NCBI RefSeq assembly: GCF_013359865.1
Contig: NZ_JABMCE010000079.1
Span: 45,736 to 109,735 of the forward strand
Length of the DNA: 64,000 nt
Reading direction: 5' to 3'
DNA from: Curtobacterium pusillum
GTDB lineage: Bacteria > Actinomycetota > Actinomycetes > Actinomycetales > Microbacteriaceae
A program made the position numbers and the translations under genes. Position 1 is the stretch's first letter. Each line of letters begins with the position of its first letter. Under the pieces are notes generated by a model, which was given only the letters and a program-made list of their open reading frames with translations, made no database searches and was not told the origin of the DNA. This document shows, one piece after another, positions 55,454-63,355 of this stretch.

Positions 55454-56194
55454 ATGCTCTTCCGGGACGTCGCCGAGGGGATCCACCGCCTCGAGATCGC
55501 ACACACCAACACCTACTTCGTCGAGACCGGCGACCAGCTGCTCGTCGTCGACGCGGGGCTCCCCGCCGCGTGGCCGCACCTGCTCCTCGCGGTGCACGAC
55601 CTCGGGTACTCCCCGGCGCGGGTCGAGGGACTCCTGCTCACGCACGGACACTTCGACCACGTCGGGACCGCTGCCCGGATGCACCGGGAGTGGGGCACGC
55701 CGGTGTACGTCCACCCCGGCGACCGGGAACTCGCCGCGCACCCGTACTCGTACCGTCCGCAGACGAACCGCTTCGGCTTCGTCGCGCTGCACCCTGGCGG
55801 GCTGCTGCCCCTCGGCCGGATGCTGGTCGCCGGCGCCGCGACCGTCGGCGGCATCGCGGACACCGAGCCGCTGGAGTCGCGGGCGGACGTCCCCGGGTCC
55901 CCGTGGATCATCGAGACGCCCGGGCACACCGACGGGCACGTGGCGCTGCACTTCGCCGCTCGCGATGCCGTCATCGTCGGGGACGCCCTCGTGACGTTCG
56001 ACCCATACACCGGTGGGATCGGGCCGCGGGTCGTCGCGCCCGCCGCCACGGCGGACGTCGACACCGCGGTCGCGTCGCTCGACCGGCTCGTCGACACGGA
56101 GGCGAAGCACGTGCTGCCGGGCCACGGCCCCGGCTGGTCGCTCGGTGTCCGGTCCGCGGTCGCGCAGGCACGCCGCGCCGCAGGCGCCGCGTAG
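55454..56194 (+). CDS. Metallo-beta-lactamase fold hydrolase
   Basis: A 246-residue protein. The zinc-binding motif is LLLTHGHFDHVGTAARMH (HxHxDH near residues 65 to 70), with the third His in ETPGHTDGHVALH, Asp in VIVGDALVTFDP, and the last in VLPGHGPG. The opening HRLEIAHTNTYFVETGDQLL resembles glyoxalase II-like hydrolases. Substrate unknown. ATG at 55454 has no clear ribosome site. Confidence 0.88.
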   Translation: MLFRDVAEGIHRLEIAHTNTYFVETGDQLLVVDAGLPAAWPHLLLAVHDLGYSPARVEGLLLTHGHFDHVGTAARMHREWGTPVYVHPGDRELAAHPYSYRPQTNRFGFVALHPGGLLPLGRMLVAGAATVGGIADTEPLESRADVPGSPWIIETPGHTDGHVALHFAARDAVIVGDALVTFDPYTGGIGPRVVAPAATADVDTAVASLDRLVDTEAKHVLPGHGPGWSLGVRSAVAQARRAAGAA

Positions 56195-56223
56195 CCGCCG
56201 CGGGCGCCGCCGCGAGTTCTCTC

Positions 56224-56278
56224 CCGCGAAAGCGACAGTGTGCCGCCGGACTCCGGCGGGACACTGTCGCTTTCGCGG
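56224..56278. repeat. 55-bp near-perfect nested palindrome
   Basis: 56224-56241 (CCGCGAAAGCGACAGTGT) pairs perfectly with 56261-56278. Inside it CCGCCGGA (56243-56250) pairs with TCCGGCGG (56252-56259) around a single C, with one G-G mismatch between the two stems. It has no similarity to the CTGGAGGCGCG family. Lies after the metallo-beta-lactamase gene. Confidence 0.85.
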
Positions 56279-56309
56279 CACGAGTCGCGCCCGTCTCGGG
56301 CCGCGACGC

Positions 56310-56357
56310 GACGGACGGGAGGCGCGGGGCGGGCCCGACCCGCGCCTCCGGTCCGTC
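56310..56357. repeat. Palindromic hairpin, dispersed repeat family
   Basis: GACGGACGGGAGGCGCGGG (56310-56328) pairs with 56339-56357 with one mismatch. The right arm runs into the stop codon of the Gfo/Idh/MocA gene (56356-56358). Confidence 0.8.
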
Positions 56358-57399
56358 AGACGGGGACGACGACGTCCTCGGGCAGACCCGAGACGGCGGA
56401 ACGCCCGGCAGCCTCCATGAGCGCGAGGCTCCGCAGGTTGTCCCGACCACTCGTCTCCGGAGCCGCACCGCCCTCGACGGAGCGCGCGAACGCCTGCAGC
56501 CCGCCCTGCCGATCGGTGTGGGGCAGCGCCGGCAGTTCGACGGCCTCGGCCTCGTCGTCCTGCGTGCGGCGGACCGTCACCCGGTCACCCGCGACGGCGT
56601 TCGGCGCACCCGAGCGGCTCGTGAACCACAGTTCGCCGTCCTCGCCCTGGATGCTCCACTCCCCGGCCCAGGCGGTGCGCGGGCCCCGGCTCAGCCAGCT
56701 GCCGCGGTAGCTCACGACGAGGCCGCCCTCGAGCTCGATGATCATCGACGCGACCGCTTCGTCCTGGTACTTGCTGTACGACGGGTACGACGCCTTCGCG
56801 TACACGCGCACCGCTTCGCGACCCGTGACCATCCGGACGAGGTCGAAGTGGTGGATGGCCATGTCGTTGATCATGGCGTGCGGGAACCGGTAGTGCGGGT
56901 GCTCCTCGAACGCGAGGTCGTTGTCCCACTGCCGGAAGTCGATGTCGATCGCGGAGAGCTCGCCGACGGCGTCCTTCGCGAGCAGGTCCTTGACGACCCG
57001 GGGCGCCGGGTACCAGCGGTAGTTCTGGCTGACCTGCAGGACGAGCCCGAGCTCCTCGGCACGGCGGACCGCGGTCACGGCCTCGTCCGTGCTGTTGGCG
57101 AACGGCTTCTCGACGAGGACGTGCTTGCCGGCCTCGAGCGCCTCGAGCGCGAGCGGCACGTGGGTGACGGCCGGGGCGGTGATGACGACCGCGTCGGCCT
57201 CGACGGCGGCGAGCGCCTCGGTGAGGGACGCGAACGCGGCGGACTGCGGCAGCCCCAGATCCTCCTGCACGGCGAGCAGGGTCGCCGGGACCGGGTCGAC
57301 GAGCCCGACCACCTCCACTTCGGTGACCTCCGGGATGGCGGTGCGGGCCCAGTTGCCGCCCCACCCTCCGAGACCGACGTGGATGATCCGGACCGTCAT
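56356..57399 (-). CDS. Gfo/Idh/MocA family oxidoreductase
   Basis: A 347-residue enzyme. The Rossmann motif is IIHVGLGGWGGNWAR at residues 5 to 19. EKPFANSTDEAVTAVRRAEE carries the EKP motif. The catalytic region is HAMINDMAIHHFDLVRMVTG with the paired Asp/His. WYPAPRVVKDLL follows QNYR, as in sugar or inositol dehydrogenases. Reduces or oxidises a sugar-type substrate with NAD(P). ATG at 57399 follows GAGGGAG. Alone, with no transporter near, so substrate unknown. Confidence 0.85.
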   Translation of the reverse strand: MTVRIIHVGLGGWGGNWARTAIPEVTEVEVVGLVDPVPATLLAVQEDLGLPQSAAFASLTEALAAVEADAVVITAPAVTHVPLALEALEAGKHVLVEKPFANSTDEAVTAVRRAEELGLVLQVSQNYRWYPAPRVVKDLLAKDAVGELSAIDIDFRQWDNDLAFEEHPHYRFPHAMINDMAIHHFDLVRMVTGREAVRVYAKASYPSYSKYQDEAVASMIIELEGGLVVSYRGSWLSRGPRTAWAGEWSIQGEDGELWFTSRSGAPNAVAGDRVTVRRTQDDEAEAVELPALPHTDRQGGLQAFARSVEGGAAPETSGRDNLRSLALMEAAGRSAVSGLPEDVVVPV

Positions 57400-57511
57400 G
57401 CGTGCACTCCCTCGTGGCTGCCGCGCCACGACTGCCGCGGCGCGTGCCTCCAGTCTGTCAGTCCCCCTCCGACAGCCGGACGGCGACGCGCGCGGCCCGA
57501 CCGGTGCACGC

Positions 57512-58423
57512 TCAGTGGGTGGAGGCGAAGGCGATGAGTGCCATCGTGACGAGGAACCCCGCGAGGTAGTTGATCCAGAGGAACCGCTTCCACCCCGCGT
57601 TCGCCGCTTCGGCCCCGTCGTCCGTGACGTTCCACCACGGCAGCACGTTGAGGGCGTACGGGACGACGACGATCGCGGCGATCGGGCCCGGGAACGCCGA
57701 GAACAGCAGCGCGACCCCGGCCACGAGGTACGCCACGAACGCGAGACGGACGGTCGCCCGGGCACCGATGACGGTCGCCACGGAGCCGATGCCCCCCGCG
57801 CGGTCGGCCAGCACGTCCTGCACGGCGCCGAACGCGTGCGAGGCCACGCCCCAGAGGAAGAACGCGACGCACACCGCGACGAGCTGCCCGGTCCAGTGCG
57901 GACCCGCGAGCGCGAGACCGTAGATCGCCGGGGACACGAAGTGGGTGCTCGACGTCACCGAGTCGAGGAACGGCTTCTCCTTGAAGCGCAGCCCGGGCGC
58001 CGAGTACGCGATGACGGCGAACACGCTGATCGCGAGGACCAGCCACGACCACGTGTTGCCCAGCAGCACCAACGCGATGAGGAACGGCACGTTCGTGACG
58101 ACGACCGCCCGGAGCGTGGCGCGGTGCACGCTCTTGTCGAGCAGGGCACCCTCGACGCCGCCCTTCCGCGGGTTCCGCAGGTCGGACTCGTAGTCGAAGA
58201 CGTCGTTGATGCCGTACATCGCCAGGTTGTACGGCACGAGGAAGTACACGACGCCGACGAGGAAGGCCACGAGCGAGAACCCACCGCCGCCCTCGACGCC
58301 GACGCCGCTGCCGAGCAGGTAGGCGGCACCGAACGGGTAGGCGGTGTTGACCCAGCTGATCGGGCGCGACGACACGAACAGGGCGCGCAGGGTCGACGGT
58401 CTGGAGGCGGTGCTCGCGTTCAC
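57512..58423 (-). CDS. crtEb: Lycopene elongase, UbiA-type prenyltransferase
   Basis: A 303-residue polytopic prenyltransferase. The two Asp-rich motifs are INDVFDYESD near residue 72 and DVLADRAGG near residue 203. Seven to nine membrane segments. The opening LFVSSRPISWVNTAYPFGAA and the position at the end of a crt operon with CrtYe/CrtYf-like genes identify it as CrtEb/LbtBC-like. It adds C5 units from DMAPP to both ends of lycopene, giving flavuxanthin-type C50 carotenoid. GTG at 58423 overlaps the crtYf stop (GTGA). The first codons (NASTASRPST) lie on a repeat half-arm. Confidence 0.92.
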   Translation of the reverse strand: MNASTASRPSTLRALFVSSRPISWVNTAYPFGAAYLLGSGVGVEGGGGFSLVAFLVGVVYFLVPYNLAMYGINDVFDYESDLRNPRKGGVEGALLDKSVHRATLRAVVVTNVPFLIALVLLGNTWSWLVLAISVFAVIAYSAPGLRFKEKPFLDSVTSSTHFVSPAIYGLALAGPHWTGQLVAVCVAFFLWGVASHAFGAVQDVLADRAGGIGSVATVIGARATVRLAFVAYLVAGVALLFSAFPGPIAAIVVVPYALNVLPWWNVTDDGAEAANAGWKRFLWINYLAGFLVTMALIAFASTH

Positions 58424-58794
58424 CGGGAGGGCTCTTCTTCCTGGGATGGCCGGGCGGGACGGTCGAACAGGACCCACAGGCTGGGCAGCAGCACGATCGC
58501 GGCGATCGAGTACGCGAGGTCCTCCACGGGGATCGCCCCGATCTTCGCCCCGCTGATCAGCGCCGGGTCGTACGCGACGATCCGCAGCGTGACGATGACG
58601 TTGTCGAACACGATCGTCATCAGGAGGAGGACGACGCCGGCGACGAGTGCGGTGACGAGCGCGAGCCGCCGGCCGACCGACACCCGGCGCCCCAGAGCAC
58701 GGGCACGGCGGGCCGCCACGACCCCGGCGAGGACGGCCACCACCGCGACGGCCGCGAAGAACGGCAGCGCGAGCAGGGCGTAGGTGCCGCTCAT
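58420..58794 (-). CDS. crtYf: C50 carotenoid epsilon-cyclase subunit CrtYf
   Basis: A 124-residue membrane protein with three hydrophobic segments (LLALPFFAAVAVVAVLAGVV; LALVTALVAGVVLLLMTIVF). It has the lycopene-cyclase-domain marks DNVIVTLRIVAYDP and IPVEDLAYSIAAI; the PxED/E motif is the conserved one. It works as a heterodimer with CrtYe to cyclise C50 chain ends. ATG at 58794 overlaps the crtYe stop (ATGA), and its own stop overlaps crtEb. Confidence 0.9.
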   Translation of the reverse strand: MSGTYALLALPFFAAVAVVAVLAGVVAARRARALGRRVSVGRRLALVTALVAGVVLLLMTIVFDNVIVTLRIVAYDPALISGAKIGAIPVEDLAYSIAAIVLLPSLWVLFDRPARPSQEEEPSR

Positions 58795-59132
58795 CGTCGA
58801 CTCCGCTCCGCCCGGCGCAGGCCGCGGGCCACGACGGGTTGCACGAAGCCGACCAGGTTCATGGTCGTGTAGCAGAGCAGCAGCAGGAAGAAGAGCTCCT
58901 CGAGCGGGACGTCGGGAGCGAGGAACACCCCCGTCAGCAGCGTCTGCGGCCCGACGAAGAAGACGCCGAGCGCGACGCCGAGCACGTCCCACAGCAGGAA
59001 GAACGCCAGCCCGACCACCATGACCGCTGTCGCACGCCACGGCCCCCGCCAGAAGAACAGGTGGAAGCGCGCGTCGAGCACGGTCATGCCGACGAGCGAC
59101 ACGACCAGACCGGCGAGGTACAGCCCCGGCAT
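58791..59132 (-). CDS. crtYe: C50 carotenoid epsilon-cyclase subunit CrtYe
   Basis: A 113-residue membrane protein with three segments (YLAGLVVSLVGMTVLDARFH; MVVGLAFFLLWDVLGVALGV). The cyclase motif is APDVPLEELFFLLLLCY. Partner of CrtYf. ATG at 59132 shares its A with the crtI stop (TGATG). Order crtI-crtYe-crtYf-crtEb is the standard C50 layout of Corynebacterium and Microbacteriaceae. Confidence 0.9.
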   Translation of the reverse strand: MPGLYLAGLVVSLVGMTVLDARFHLFFWRGPWRATAVMVVGLAFFLLWDVLGVALGVFFVGPQTLLTGVFLAPDVPLEELFFLLLLCYTTMNLVGFVQPVVARGLRRAERSRR

Positions 59133-60754
59133 CAGACCGTGGCCCCCGTCGGCAGCGGCGTCGGCAGCGGCTCGGTGGTCGTGTCGCCGTGGATGCGCTT
59201 GAGGAGCACCTCGGCACTGATGAGGCACATCGGCAGCCCGATGCCCGGGATCGTCGACGCCCCGGCGTAGTACAGCCCGTCGACCTTCGTGGAAGCGTTC
59301 TTCTCGCGGAAGAAGGCGCTCTGCTTCAGGGTGTGCGCCGGCCCGAGCATCGAACCGTTCCAGGCGTTGTAGTCGTCGGCGAAGTCCCGCGGGCCGATCG
59401 TCCGGCGCACCCGGATCCGGTCGCGGAGGTCCGGGACACCGGCCCGCTCGGCGACGACGTCGATCGCACGGTCGGCGATCCGCTCGACCTCGTAGTCGCC
59501 GGCTCCGTCGATGCCGCCCTTCCCGATGGAGGGGTCGGCGGGGATGGGCACGAGGAGGAACAGGTTGCTCGCGCCCGGCGGGGCGACGGTCGGATCGGTC
59601 TCCGACGGTGCGCAGACGTAGATCGACGCCGGGTCGGGGACGTGCCGGTCGGCGCCGAAGATCGCGCCGAAGTTCGCCTTCCAGTCCTCGGTGAAGACCA
59701 GGGTGTGGTGGAGCAGCCCGGGCACGGGACCGTCGACGCCGAGGTACACGAGCACGGCGCTCGGCCCGGGGTCCCGTTTCGCCCAGTGCGCCGCCGGGTA
59801 CGTCCGGTGCTCCTTGTCGAGGAGCTGCAGCTCGGTGTGCCGGAGATCGGCGGCGCTCACGACGAGGTCGGCGGGCGCTGTGTGCTGCACGCCCCGGCGG
59901 TCCCGGTGGACGACGCCCGTGACGTGACCGTCCTCGACGAGGATCCGCTCGACCTTCGCGCCGGCGATGATCTTCGCGCCCTCACGACGGGCGACCCGTT
60001 CGACGGCGGCGATGACCGCGGTGATGCCTCCCTTCGGGTAGAGCACCCCGTCCGCGAGGTCGAGGTGGCTCATGAGGTGGTACATGCTCGGCGCCGCGTA
60101 CGGACTCGTTCCGAGGAACACCGCCGGGTAGCCGAGGACCTGCCACAGCCTGCGGTCGCGCACGGCGGACTCCGCGAACGTCGAGAGCGGTTCGATGAGC
60201 AGGCGCGCGAGCTTCGGCAGCCGGCGGAGGACGTCCGGCGCGGCGAGCGTCCGGAGGTCCTGGAACGACGTGTAGAGGAACCGGCGGACCGCCATGTCGT
60301 AGGTGTCCTCGGCCGAGGCGAGGTACTTCCGCATCTTCTTGCCCGCGCCCGGCTCGATCGACTCGAAGAGCGCGATGTTCGCCTCGCGGTCGGCGCGCAG
60401 GTCGATGGGCTCGTCGTGCCCCTCGCTGTAGACGCGGTACCCGGGGTCGAGCTCCACGAGGTCGAGCTCGGCGTCCGCGGAGGTGCCCAGCAGCCGGAAG
60501 AAGTGGTCGAACACGTCGGGCATGAGGTACCACGACGGTCCGGTGTCGAACCGGAACCCGTCCCGCTCCCACGACCCGGCACGGCCGCCGAGCTGCTTCC
60601 GCTGCTCGAGCACGGTCACCGAGAACCCGTCGCGCGCGAGCAGGGCGGCGGACGCGAGTCCGCTGATGCCACCGCCGATCACGACGGCGCGACGGGCGGG
60701 CACCTTGCGCTTCGACGTGGGTGCCTTCTGGCGGGAGGCGCGGGGCGGGGTCAC
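59132..60754 (-). CDS. crtI: Phytoene desaturase
   Basis: A 540-residue FAD enzyme. The dinucleotide site is AVVIGGGISGLASAALLARD near residue 22, then TVLEQRKQLGGRAGSW. The C-terminal signature is GLYYAGASTIPGIGLPMCLI with the CrtI-type GxGxPM pattern. It converts phytoene to lycopene at the membrane. GTG at 60754 overlaps the crtB stop (GTGA); a longer open frame through crtB is rejected. The first residues (TPPRASRQ) are encoded by the right arm of a palindromic repeat that spans the crtB-crtI junction. Confidence 0.95.
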   Translation of the reverse strand: MTPPRASRQKAPTSKRKVPARRAVVIGGGISGLASAALLARDGFSVTVLEQRKQLGGRAGSWERDGFRFDTGPSWYLMPDVFDHFFRLLGTSADAELDLVELDPGYRVYSEGHDEPIDLRADREANIALFESIEPGAGKKMRKYLASAEDTYDMAVRRFLYTSFQDLRTLAAPDVLRRLPKLARLLIEPLSTFAESAVRDRRLWQVLGYPAVFLGTSPYAAPSMYHLMSHLDLADGVLYPKGGITAVIAAVERVARREGAKIIAGAKVERILVEDGHVTGVVHRDRRGVQHTAPADLVVSAADLRHTELQLLDKEHRTYPAAHWAKRDPGPSAVLVYLGVDGPVPGLLHHTLVFTEDWKANFGAIFGADRHVPDPASIYVCAPSETDPTVAPPGASNLFLLVPIPADPSIGKGGIDGAGDYEVERIADRAIDVVAERAGVPDLRDRIRVRRTIGPRDFADDYNAWNGSMLGPAHTLKQSAFFREKNASTKVDGLYYAGASTIPGIGLPMCLISAEVLLKRIHGDTTTEPLPTPLPTGATV

Positions 60755-60766
60755 GCCGCGCCTCCC
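60733..60766. repeat. Palindromic repeat across the crtB-crtI junction
   Basis: GGGAGGCGCGG (60733-60743) pairs with CCGCGCCTCCC (60756-60766). It covers the crtB stop, the crtI GTG and both reading-frame ends, a member of the dispersed family inside a coupled gene pair. Confidence 0.7.
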
Positions 60767-61677
60767 GACTGTCGGTGGGTCGCGCGCGACCGCAGCGGCG
60801 CACGTCCGGCGAGCACCTGCGCGACCAACCGCGCCTTCACAGCGTTCGGTACGCGCACACGCGTGGTGATGAGGCGGTGCGCCGGCGTGACCGCGATGCG
60901 GTCGTTGAGCTCCTGGAACAGGGCGTGCGCGAGACCGACGGCGTTCCGGGCTTCGGCGGGCAGCAGGCGGACGGTGCGGGCGGCACGGTCGAGATCCGCC
61001 TGCACGTCGGCGACCAGGCGGTCCTTCGTCGCCTCGTCGAAGGTGCGGACCTCGACGCCCGGGAAGTACGAGCGCCCGAGGACCTCGAAGTCGGCGTGCA
61101 GGTCGCGCAGGAAGTTGACCTTCTGGAAGGCGGAGCCCAGCGCACGAGCGCCGTCGACGAGCACGGACTCGTCGAACGTCGGCCGTCCGGCGCGGTACAC
61201 GAAAGCGCGGAGGCACATCAGCCCCACGACCTCGGCCGAGCCGTACACGTACGTCGCGAACGAGGCGTCGTCGTGCTCCGTCCGCTCGAGGTCCATCCGC
61301 ATCGACGCGAAGAACGGCTTCGTCAGCTCCGGACCGAAGCCCGTCACCCGAGCGGTGCGGGCGAACGCGTGCACCACCGGGTTCACCGAGAACCCCAGGG
61401 CGATCGCACGCTCGGTGTCGGCCTCGAGCTCGTCCAGGACCGTCCGGGCGAGGTCCCGACCCAGCCCCGCCTCGGTCGCGGGACCGTCGACGACCTCGTC
61501 GGCGACCCGGACGAGGGCGTACACGTTCCGGATGTGCTCACGGGTGTCCCGCGCGAGCAACCGGCTCGCGAGACCGAACGACGTCGAGTACCGGTCGATC
61601 ACGACACCCGACGCCGCTTCGGCGGTCGCGTCGTACAGCGGGAGCCGAGCGGCTCCCGTGGTGGGGCTGTGTGTCAA
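60751..61677 (-). CDS. crtB: Phytoene synthase
   Basis: A 308-residue squalene/phytoene synthase-family enzyme. The two Asp-rich motifs are in ALVRVADEVVDGP (first DxxxD) and NFLRDLHADFEVLG (second). YVYGSAEVVGLMCLRAF and GSAFQKVNFLRD are family signatures. It condenses two GGPP into phytoene. TTG at 61677 overlaps the crtE stop (TTGA). Confidence 0.95.
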   Translation of the reverse strand: MTHSPTTGAARLPLYDATAEAASGVVIDRYSTSFGLASRLLARDTREHIRNVYALVRVADEVVDGPATEAGLGRDLARTVLDELEADTERAIALGFSVNPVVHAFARTARVTGFGPELTKPFFASMRMDLERTEHDDASFATYVYGSAEVVGLMCLRAFVYRAGRPTFDESVLVDGARALGSAFQKVNFLRDLHADFEVLGRSYFPGVEVRTFDEATKDRLVADVQADLDRAARTVRLLPAEARNAVGLAHALFQELNDRIAVTPAHRLITTRVRVPNAVKARLVAQVLAGRAPLRSRATHRQSGGAA

Positions 61678-62732
61678 CGGGCGCGCTCCACGAGTTCGGT
61701 CACGAGGCCCTCCAGGCGGTCGGCGAGGTCGTACGGCAGTCCCGCGAGCTCGGCACGGGCGAGTGCGGCGTGCTCCGCGATCCGCGTCTCCGCGGCGGCT
61801 CGGGCACCGCAGGTGACCAGGGTCGCACGGAGTTCGGCCGCGCGCTCCTCGGAGAGTGTCGGGTCCCCGAGGTGCGGGGCGATGTCCGGCCAGCGGTCGG
61901 TGGTCGCCGCGTGGGCGATGAGCATGGTCCGCTTGCCCTCGCGCAGGTCCCCGAGCACGGACTTGCCCGTCGTGGCCTCGTCGCCGAACACCCCGAGCAG
62001 GTCGTCCACGATCTGGTACGCGATGCCGACCTCACGGCCGAAGGCGCCGAGCGCCGCGACCACCGGCTCCGGCGCACCGGCCAGCACGGCACCGGACTGC
62101 AGCGGGGACTCGAAGGAGTACACGCTCGTCTTCGCCCGCTCCATCCCGAGCACCTCGTCCACCGTCGGCATCACCCCGAGGGCGAAGTCGACGTCGGTCA
62201 TCTCGCCCGCGGCGCTGGCGAACACGGCCTCGTCGAGCAGTTCGAGCAGTCGGGCGCGACGGTCGCCGGTGACGCCCGACGCGTCGATGAACCGCGGGGC
62301 GGCAGCGAGCGCGAGGTCCCCGGCGATGACGGCGGCGCTCATGCCCCGGTGCTCGGCGGTCGGCAGCGGCAGTCCGCCGGTCGTGCCGGTGTCGCGGAAG
62401 GACCCGGCGACGTTCGGCTGTCCGCGGCGGGACCAGTCGCGATCGATGACGTCGTCGTGCACGACCAGCGCCGTGTGCAGGAGTTCGTACGCGGCGCCGA
62501 CGTTCGCCGCGGCGTGCGCATCGGCGCCGCCGAGCCCGGCGTACGCGGTCAGGACCATCCGCGGCCGGAAGCGCTTCCCGCCCATGCTCGCCTCGCGGAG
62601 CACCCGCCAGAGTTCCTCGGGCGGGCGGCCGTAGCGCGCGGCGCGCGTGGACGACACGGCGAAGAAGCGTTCGAGGCACTCGTCGACGAGCGCGAGGTCG
62701 ATGTGCGCCACGGTGGCCGCTTCCTCGCTCAT
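61674..62732 (-). CDS. crtE: Geranylgeranyl diphosphate synthase
   Basis: A 352-residue trans-prenyl diphosphate synthase. The first Asp-rich motif is HDDVIDRD near residue 92, and the second VDDLLGVFGD near 243. GGKRFRP near residue 52 and AYQIVDDLLG are typical. It supplies GGPP for carotenoids. ATG at 62732 has no ribosome site, and TAGGTT ends 6 bases upstream, so the transcript may be leaderless. First gene of the six-gene crt operon. Confidence 0.93.
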   Translation of the reverse strand: MSEEAATVAHIDLALVDECLERFFAVSSTRAARYGRPPEELWRVLREASMGGKRFRPRMVLTAYAGLGGADAHAAANVGAAYELLHTALVVHDDVIDRDWSRRGQPNVAGSFRDTGTTGGLPLPTAEHRGMSAAVIAGDLALAAAPRFIDASGVTGDRRARLLELLDEAVFASAAGEMTDVDFALGVMPTVDEVLGMERAKTSVYSFESPLQSGAVLAGAPEPVVAALGAFGREVGIAYQIVDDLLGVFGDEATTGKSVLGDLREGKRTMLIAHAATTDRWPDIAPHLGDPTLSEERAAELRATLVTCGARAAAETRIAEHAALARAELAGLPYDLADRLEGLVTELVERAR

Positions 62733-62767
62733 TGGCCTAACCTATCGAGGCAGATGAGCGCATTCCC
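62733..62767. promoter_or_regulatory. Overlapping divergent promoters of crtE and idi
   Basis: Only 21 bp separate the two start codons. Minus strand: TAGGTT (62744-62739) is a -10 for a leaderless crtE transcript. GGAAT (62766-62762), 20 bases and GTT also fit an ECF-sigma pattern reaching into the idi gene. Plus strand: TAACCT (62738-62743) is a candidate -10 for idi. Confidence 0.4.
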
Positions 62768-63296
62768 GGAAACCGTGGTGCTTCTGGCCGACGACCGTAC
62801 CCCGATCGGCACAGCGGACAAGTTCACGGTGCACACAGACCACACGCCCCTCCACCTGGCCTTCTCGTGCCACGTGCGGAACACCGACGGCGAGGTCCTG
62901 GTGACCCGTCGAGCGCTGTCGAAGAAGACCTGGCCGGGGGTGTGGACGAACACGTTCTGCGGGCATCCCGGTCCGGACGAGTCGTTCGAGGACGCCATCG
63001 CCCGTCGGGCCTCGCGCGAGCTGGGCATCGGCGTCCGCGACGTCGAGCTCGTCCTGCCCGACTTCCGGTACCGCGCCGTCGATGCCTCGGGCATCGTCGA
63101 GAACGAGGTGTGCCCGGTGTACCGCGCGATCACGGACGACGTGCCGGCGCCCGCGGACGACGAGGTCGCCGAGTACGCGTGGGTGTCCGAGGACGCGCTC
63201 CGCGAGTCGGTCGCCGGCGCGCCGTTCGCCTGGAGTCCCTGGCTCGGGTGGCAGCTCGCCGAGCTGGCATCGACGGGTCTCCGAATCACGGCTTGA
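62754..63296 (+). CDS. idi: Isopentenyl-diphosphate delta-isomerase, type 1
   Basis: A 180-residue Nudix-fold isomerase. The catalytic Cys is in WTNTFCGHPGPDES near residue 70, and the catalytic Glu in SGIVENEVCPVY near residue 119. It interconverts IPP and DMAPP. DMAPP is needed both to prime GGPP synthesis and for the C50 elongase, which explains its place beside the crt operon. ATG at 62754 has GAGG upstream. Confidence 0.95.
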   Translation: MSAFPETVVLLADDRTPIGTADKFTVHTDHTPLHLAFSCHVRNTDGEVLVTRRALSKKTWPGVWTNTFCGHPGPDESFEDAIARRASRELGIGVRDVELVLPDFRYRAVDASGIVENEVCPVYRAITDDVPAPADDEVAEYAWVSEDALRESVAGAPFAWSPWLGWQLAELASTGLRITA

Positions 63297-63303
63297 TCGC
63301 GGA

Positions 63304-63337
63304 GCGGCTCCCGCTCCTCGTCGGGAGCGGGAGCCGC
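63304..63337. terminator. Bidirectional hairpin terminator
   Basis: GCGGCTCCCGCTCC (63304-63317) pairs perfectly with 63324-63337 over a 6-base loop. It lies between idi and the convergent surface-protein gene. Confidence 0.75.
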
Positions 63338-63355
63338 CGCATGGACAGGGCCGAC

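Noticed and set aside
59189..61816. 875-codon frame opposite the crt genes
   Set aside because: Shadow of crtI and crtB, which carry full family signatures and coupled starts.
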